Below are positions 59,086 to 64,000 of a DNA stretch of 64,000 nt, one piece after another (within the stretch, counting starts at the first letter, position 1; every line of letters starts with the position of its first letter). The notes below the pieces were generated by a model. The model searched no databases and had not been told where the DNA came from. It saw only the letters and a list, made by a program, of their open reading frames with translations. Location of the stretch: positions 4,556,694 through 4,620,693 of the forward strand of contig NC_079369.1 of NCBI RefSeq assembly GCF_021018895.1, written 5' to 3'. A program made the translations under genes and the position numbers. Source of the DNA: Seriola aureovittata. Taxonomy: Eukaryota > Chordata > Actinopteri > Carangiformes > Carangidae.

Positions 59086-62000
59086 CTAGACATGGAGCAG
59101 GAGAGGGAGAGGGAGAGGGAGAGGGAGGAGATTGGACCAAAGGGAGATAGAAAAAAAATGTATATGTATTAGAAAAAGCCAGAGGTCGGCTGGAATATGA
59201 CAAATTGATTTGGGTGAAGCTACAAATTGGACCCTAATTCTCTGGAGCCTCCATTGTTCGTCTGTTCTCTTCTATTGTAAAGGAAAGAAATACTGTTCGT
59301 CTTCTACTGTTTACTATGACTGTCACTACTCGACATAAACCTTGCACTGCAGTTAAAATAAAAATATTGTATCCTTTACTACAGCCCTACGTAGATGGAT
59401 TCATTGTTACTCAAGTAAAAGCACACGGCAAATGTGCAAAAGTGTACATGAAGAACTCTGGACTGCATCTGCCCCGACTTTTATCATCTGAAAGCATAAT
59501 CTGTTTTCAACTGTCAGGCTCTGAAAGAAAGCCTCAGATTAGCCCAAAACAACCAGTCACAACATCTTTGACAGATGATATTGTAGACAAAAAGTGATGA
59601 GGAGGTATCTCGTTCATGGAATTCATTTCTTTTATCTGGAATCAATTAGTCTGGCTTTAGTAGATAAAGCAGAACAAACACGACACAGGGCCCTCTGACT
59701 GGAGCTCAAAACCGCTGACTGGTTTATTGTTCTAGGTCTAAATAAGCATGTCATTTCACAGACTCTCAGGATCCAACGCTTTAAAGGGCAAATAATAGTG
59801 CTTATATTTGTTTATGAAACGTCTCTGATTGATAATGGACAGCTTTTAAAATAAGGCCCAGTCGGTGTTTAATTTGAGTTTTTGGCTCAATTAATTCTGC
59901 TGTCTGTCTCAGAAAAATGGAGAACACACTAAAATTAAATTATCTTAGACAAATATTTTGTGTTGATAGTTTAGTATGTGCTGAATCTAGTGTGTACATG
60001 TATGAGTGCTTGCATATATGATAAGCCTATGTGTCCACAGGCGTTCCTGTATCCCGCTCCCTCTTTGGGGCCCCTCAGTTCTGCTAATGTTTACCAGAGC
60101 AGAGCTGCCAGCAGCCGCTCTCTCTCACAGGATCAAAATCTCTACAAAACAAAGGGACTTCAATTCACCTCATCTGTCTGAGGAAATATATATTCCCAAG
60201 TTTAATATTATCTTTCTAGATAGTAGAGATAAAGGCTGCTTTTATGTCACAGGAACATAGTGTGCATACTGTGTCCAGTTGTTGTAACAGATGTCTGACT
60301 CAGAGACAATTTGCCATCACAATCTCAGTGTCTCTTGGACAACAGTGCAATCAACACTTTAAACTTACAATGTAAGTAATGAACAAAGTATCCAAGAAAA
60401 GAAAATACAAAACTCCTTTGAAGGCCATGACATTTCTGAAACTCACTAATACAGAAACTTGTCTCAGTCTCAGCCATCAGTCCAGCTAATCACAGTTTTC
60501 AGTCTCAGCTGACTCCAGGTATTTTTTAATCTAAGAAAGTGGAGAAATACAAAGTTTTCTGTGGACCACAAATCTCCTACAAGCATGATGGATCGCTCCA
60601 ATGATGTAGAGACCCGGAGAAAAGTGCCAAAACTAACCTGTCTCACAAGAAATATAATATCTGCATGGACAAAAGATGTTGCAACTCCAAAAGAGATTAC
60701 AGAGCAGTATGCTAGCAGCGCTGTGGGGCTGTACTTGAGCTACATGCTAATGTTAGCATGCTAACATGCTGATGTTTAGCAGGTGCTGTATTATGTTTTC
60801 CCTGTTTACCCTGATCATTATCTTAGTTTAACCTTTTAGCATGCTAACATTTGCGAGTTAGCACTGAATATAAAGCACAGCTGAGGCTCATGGGAATGTC
60901 ATTATTGCAGGTGTTGGTCATAAACCAAAGCATTGGACACAGTAGAATCTTGACATGATGATGGCGCTAGATTAGAAGTAAATGGATTTAAATTAATATA
61001 TAAATGAAATAAATAAATACATTTGTTAAGAAAATTTCATAGCAAATCATCTGTCAAAGAATTTCACTCACAACTACAAATGTAAACCTCATGTTGGCAC
61101 TCGAGGAAAAGTCATGGGATCACCACAGTTATTAGGATTCATCCTGAGTACCATGACTGTCTGTGCACAATTAGAAGTCAATCCATCTAATAGTTGTTGA
61201 GATATGCACCAAAGTGGTAGCATCCCCAGAGACTCTGGTGGCTAAAAAAGGAAGCTGGCATTGTTTTCTCTGTCAAGATAGTTTCTCTTCCTATTGTGTA
61301 GACTGCGATCCCCACTATTTTCTAATCTAGCAGCATATGTTTGGATTTCAGAGTAGATAAAGTGTGAAATTTCTCCCCTTGTGGGTGATTCAACCTTTTT
61401 ATTCGTATGTTATTTCACCAATGGAGCAGAGAAGGAGAGTAGATCTCTTGGCAGAGGTGACTATAGCGTTGGCAGAATGCAGACCTATTGTATGTGCCAA
61501 GATAACGAGCAAAATGTCAAATAATATGTTGTGGGGTGCTTTTTAAAGCCTTTATGCCTCTAATTGCCTTATATGGAATTAATCTGTAAAGGTCAGAAAA
61601 ACTCCAAATATAATTCCAATGACTAACTTTGAAAAGAAAAAAAAAAAAAAGGTGAAAAGTGTTTCTGGAGAGGCCAGGAACATTGTCGTCAGACCCTGAG
61701 GGGATACACCCAACTCTGTTTTCCTGTTTTATCACTCTAAACACTGATTTAAATATACTCTGAACTGATATTTTTGGTGACTGTTTTGGGGGATCTACAT
61801 TCTTGGGGTTTACGTGGAGCTGCCAGTGTTGCCATATAAGGTCATTTTAGTGGAGATAGCTAAACAGGCTCATCCAGAGTTCATCTACACTAAGGCCTAT
61901 TCAAATAATGTCAACAGGAACATGTGTCTGTATTAAAGAGTCAAGGCTATGTGTTCTTTTTTAATTTTTTTTATAACTACTATCCTTCCACCTTCTCCCT

Positions 62001-63816
62001 ACACATGTTCACTTTTCTAATGTATTTGGAACATTGAGCAGTTTTTCATTACTGGTGACTCGAACAAACCCATAACTCTTAAATAAAGTGACTCTAAAGA
62101 GGAGCCAATAGCAATATTGTGATACAGATAAGGGCACTAAAATCTGACAGCTGGTCTTTCCTGCTAAATGAAATTGTGTTCAGTGAACACTTTACAGTGT
62201 GACTGAGTATGACTGAGTTTTAAACAGTGTGTAATACTGTAACTGTTTTGACAAGTGTCCTTATCGCTGCTAACTTCACCGCTATCAGGGAGAACGATTT
62301 ACTACTCCAACTATCTGACACTGTCAAACTGTGACCTCCTTCCAAACTGTAAACTTAAGCATAAACTAAAACACTCACATTGTTGGATTTTCTGAAAGAC
62401 TCAACTTCTAAGCTCAAACATCCTGACCACGTTTATGAAAGACGTCCACGGAGAACACATGAGCCACGGGGCAGCAGGTCAGTGGCATAGCGGATCACCA
62501 GTCATCAACACTAAGGCCAAGGAGAACAGGGCAGCTCTATGCAGCGGTGAACTCAGTGGGCTGCTGGGAGCACACTTCCTCTCAGGGGTCGGCCTGGGTC
62601 AGCAGCATGGGGAAGATGGGGAAAGTCTTGGCATCTAATGGACAGATTGTGTGTCTTTTCCTCTGAGCGCCCGCTACACCCAACAAGGGGAATTTCCAAC
62701 TCGTCTCCAGCTATTGTACTGAGAATATTCGCTGACCACCCCGCAGCCCCCGAAACATTCAAAGGCAGGAAAGAGAAGAGCTCTTGCTGCTGACCAACAG
62801 GATATATTTGCAGTAGAGGAGTCAATATGTTATTGTGAACTGGCCTCTGTCAGCAGCAGGATGTTTGGCAATCCCAGCAGCACATTTTCTGGCACTGACA
62901 CCGCTCGAACATTCCTTTGGATTTTATCTTTTCATTAATGTAGAAAGGTGAGCTGGGGCCGTGGAGCAGCAGGTTAAGGACCTACCTGTGTGAGAGTAGA
63001 TAAACCACAGGGCTCCAGTCAACAGAGCCCCAATCACAAAGGCCGCAAAGGCGATCCCCACCACTGTTGGAGTGTCCAGCACGTACAGTGTCTCTGGGGG
63101 GGGTAAAAAAAACAGCACACAATTCATATATGTTGAAATGACAACTTGGACATATTTAAAACCATAACACCAATTGTATGGAGCCCATAAGTTTTCATTG
63201 TTAAATAAATAAACAAGACATAAGACATGTGTAAAATATATAAATTAACAATAATTAAAGATATTATTAAAATCTGAACTCATTGTGAAATATTGTATTA
63301 TTCTTATTTTTATAATAACAATCTTTAAGAGTCTTTTGGGGGTTTGGGTTAATAGATAGACAACAGAAGAGAAATGACAGGAAATTGAGATTTTTACTTT
63401 GATGTCATTTTTAAAAGCATTTCATAGCATAAAAACATTTCATAATGTCACTTTTATAAAAGGTGGAGTTCCTTCCTTTTCGCCTTTAGCCGAATAACAT
63501 GGCCACTGCTGCCCTTGAGCTAGCAAGCACAACAACTGCTCCCAAATTAAGCGATTTAGCTCCTGTTAGAACGTCAACCTGTTGACAGTTGCAGCTGTGA
63601 GGCCCCTTTGCAAGATGCTCTCTTGTTTATTACTTGTTTATACTGAGCACAATGGAGCTCCATAATATTCACATACATAAATGGACATACAGTATAAAGA
63701 AGAAGAGAAGAGTAAAATACAAATAAAGAGAATAATACAGTATGACACTTCAGTAAGACTCTTACCGTAAATAGAAGGATCCACTGAGGGTTCTGGTGTT
63801 TCATGCGGAGGAATAA
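58967..63816 (-). CDS. tgfbr3: Betaglycan (TGF-beta receptor type III), C-terminal part
   Basis: Exons 63766-63816, 62986-63093 and 58967-59085 join in frame (all junctions phase 1) to the last 91 residues plus a split codon. The rest of the gene lies beyond the window. Residues 1-24 of this piece are juxtamembrane ectodomain. Residues 27-49 ([20 protein letters not shown], then WFIY) form the single membrane span and are nearly identical to mammals. The cytoplasmic tail ends [20 protein letters not shown] followed by SSSSTA, identical to human as I remember it. The final STA is a class I PDZ ligand, known to bind GIPC. A tail threonine is a reported phosphosite for beta-arrestin 2. Betaglycan is a membrane proteoglycan that presents TGF-beta ligands to the signalling receptor and is a co-receptor for inhibin. 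The short basic stretch after the membrane (TQRVQKSQ) differs from human. Confidence 0.95.
59086..62985 (-). other. tgfbr3 last intron
   Basis: 3.9 kb with no exon seen. It contains the (GAGAGG)n tract next to the acceptor, a repeat at 60740-61248 and A/T-rich DNA. Short open frames at 59316-59597, 59978-60260, 60561-60764 and 62435-62825 lack domains. Confidence 0.6.
60740..61248. repeat. Percomorph dispersed repeat (AGCATGCTAACATG family)
   Basis: TTAGCATGCTAACATGCTGA begins a series that includes ACAGCTGAGGCTCATGGGAA, GGTCATAAACCAAAGCATTG, GATGATGGCGCTAGA and AATAGTTGTTGAGATATGCA. It ends with GACTCTGGTGGCTAAAAAA. The order matches a widespread fish repeat that I recall. It has internal tandem sub-units (two GGAT..CATCCTGAG-type blocks) and no coding capacity. 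Confidence 0.65.
62986..63093 (-). CDS. tgfbr3: tgfbr3 transmembrane exon
   Basis: The acceptor, with a T-run and a C-run before ag|AGACACTG, and the donor CTCACACAG|gtaggtc bound 108 nt, phase 1 at both ends. It encodes [20 protein letters not shown] and the rest of the membrane span up to IYSHT. This is the most recognisable piece of the gene. Confidence 0.95.
63094..63765 (-). other. tgfbr3 intron
   Basis: 0.67 kb, A/T-rich; no exon or recognised repeat. It includes a G/C run at the acceptor. Confidence 0.7.
63766..63816 (-). CDS. tgfbr3: tgfbr3 juxtamembrane exon
   Basis: The acceptor tctattttgcag|TTATTCC and the donor ATTTACG|gtaaga bound 51 nt, phase 1 at both ends. It encodes [16 protein letters not shown], a proline-rich stalk segment just outside the membrane where homology to mammals is weak. 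Its assignment rests on the matching phases, the signals and the next exon. Confidence 0.8.
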
Positions 63817-64000
63817 CTGCAAAATAGAAATAAAAATGTAATGTATGTTAACCATCATGTATACTGATGCACAGTTTACAGTGTATATTTTAATTCATCA
63901 AAAAATAACACAATGCATGCTCTGAGTTAGCCTGTCAGTCACAGGCCAGAGGATCAATATGTGTCTGTTATTGAACTGTGTTGATAAGCAGTTCTCTGTG
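63817..64000 (-). other. tgfbr3 intron, cut by window edge
   Basis: 184 bp of A/T-rich intron upstream of exon 63766-63816. The next 5' exon is outside the window. Confidence 0.6.

Noticed and set aside
58795..59172. 125-residue plus-strand frame over the last tgfbr3 exon
   Set aside because: It is the antisense shadow of a well-supported exon plus a GAGAGG repeat.

Overview
This window is vertebrate nuclear DNA, almost certainly from a teleost fish and probably a percomorph. The genes are split by GT-AG introns, and most of the sequence is non-coding and A/T-rich with long CA/TG microsatellites. Several dispersed repeats match families I recall from spiny-rayed fish: elements with 'GGTGGAA...TTCCACC'-type ends, the GCTAGC/TTAGCTTAGC-rich MITE, and the AGCATGCTAACATG element. 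No prokaryotic, phage or CRISPR content was seen, and species identification is not possible by eye.

Two protein-coding genes are supported, both on the minus strand. The first is a znf644 orthologue. Its coding exons are 11081-13769, 9333-9887, 6781-6877 and 5414-5591, which join in frame to 1,172 residues. An additional phase-1/phase-1 exon at 7156-7278 would add 41 residues containing an extra C2HC finger. The upstream part consists of a CpG-rich promoter with a YY1-type motif around 29.9-30.35 kb, a non-coding first exon ending at 30104, two candidate leader exons (29362-29429, 25690-25738) and a large first intron. The second gene is the 3' end of tgfbr3 (betaglycan): exons 63766-63816, 62986-63093 and 58967-59085 encode the end of the ectodomain, the membrane span and the whole cytoplasmic tail. 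Its 3' UTR probably runs to about 54.75 kb, and the rest of the gene lies beyond 64 kb.

By region: 1-4.85 kb is intergenic DNA downstream of znf644. 4.85-13.8 kb holds the znf644 coding exons, with repeats in the introns. 13.8-30.1 kb is znf644 intron 1, with MITE copies, a 48-bp perfect hairpin and several stretches that look like conserved non-coding elements. 30.4-54.7 kb is a desert with no recognisable gene. It holds MITEs, a Tc1 relic, a 130-bp CA array, a ~685-bp TTGG satellite and candidate enhancers. 54.7-64 kb is tgfbr3.

znf644 encodes a nuclear zinc-finger partner of the G9a/GLP H3K9 methyltransferases, together with its relative WIZ. tgfbr3 encodes the type III TGF-beta co-receptor. 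They share a neighbourhood, not a pathway. In human the order is ZNF644-HFM1-CDC7-TGFBR3 (from memory). Here no HFM1 or CDC7 exon is seen in the intervening 28 kb, so this may be a reduced copy of the ancestral block.

No novel multi-gene system was found. The best leads are the optional zinc-finger exon, a frame-breaking 58-nt candidate exon, the loss of one zinc finger, the contracted ZNF644-TGFBR3 interval, the hairpin and the higher-order TTGG satellite.
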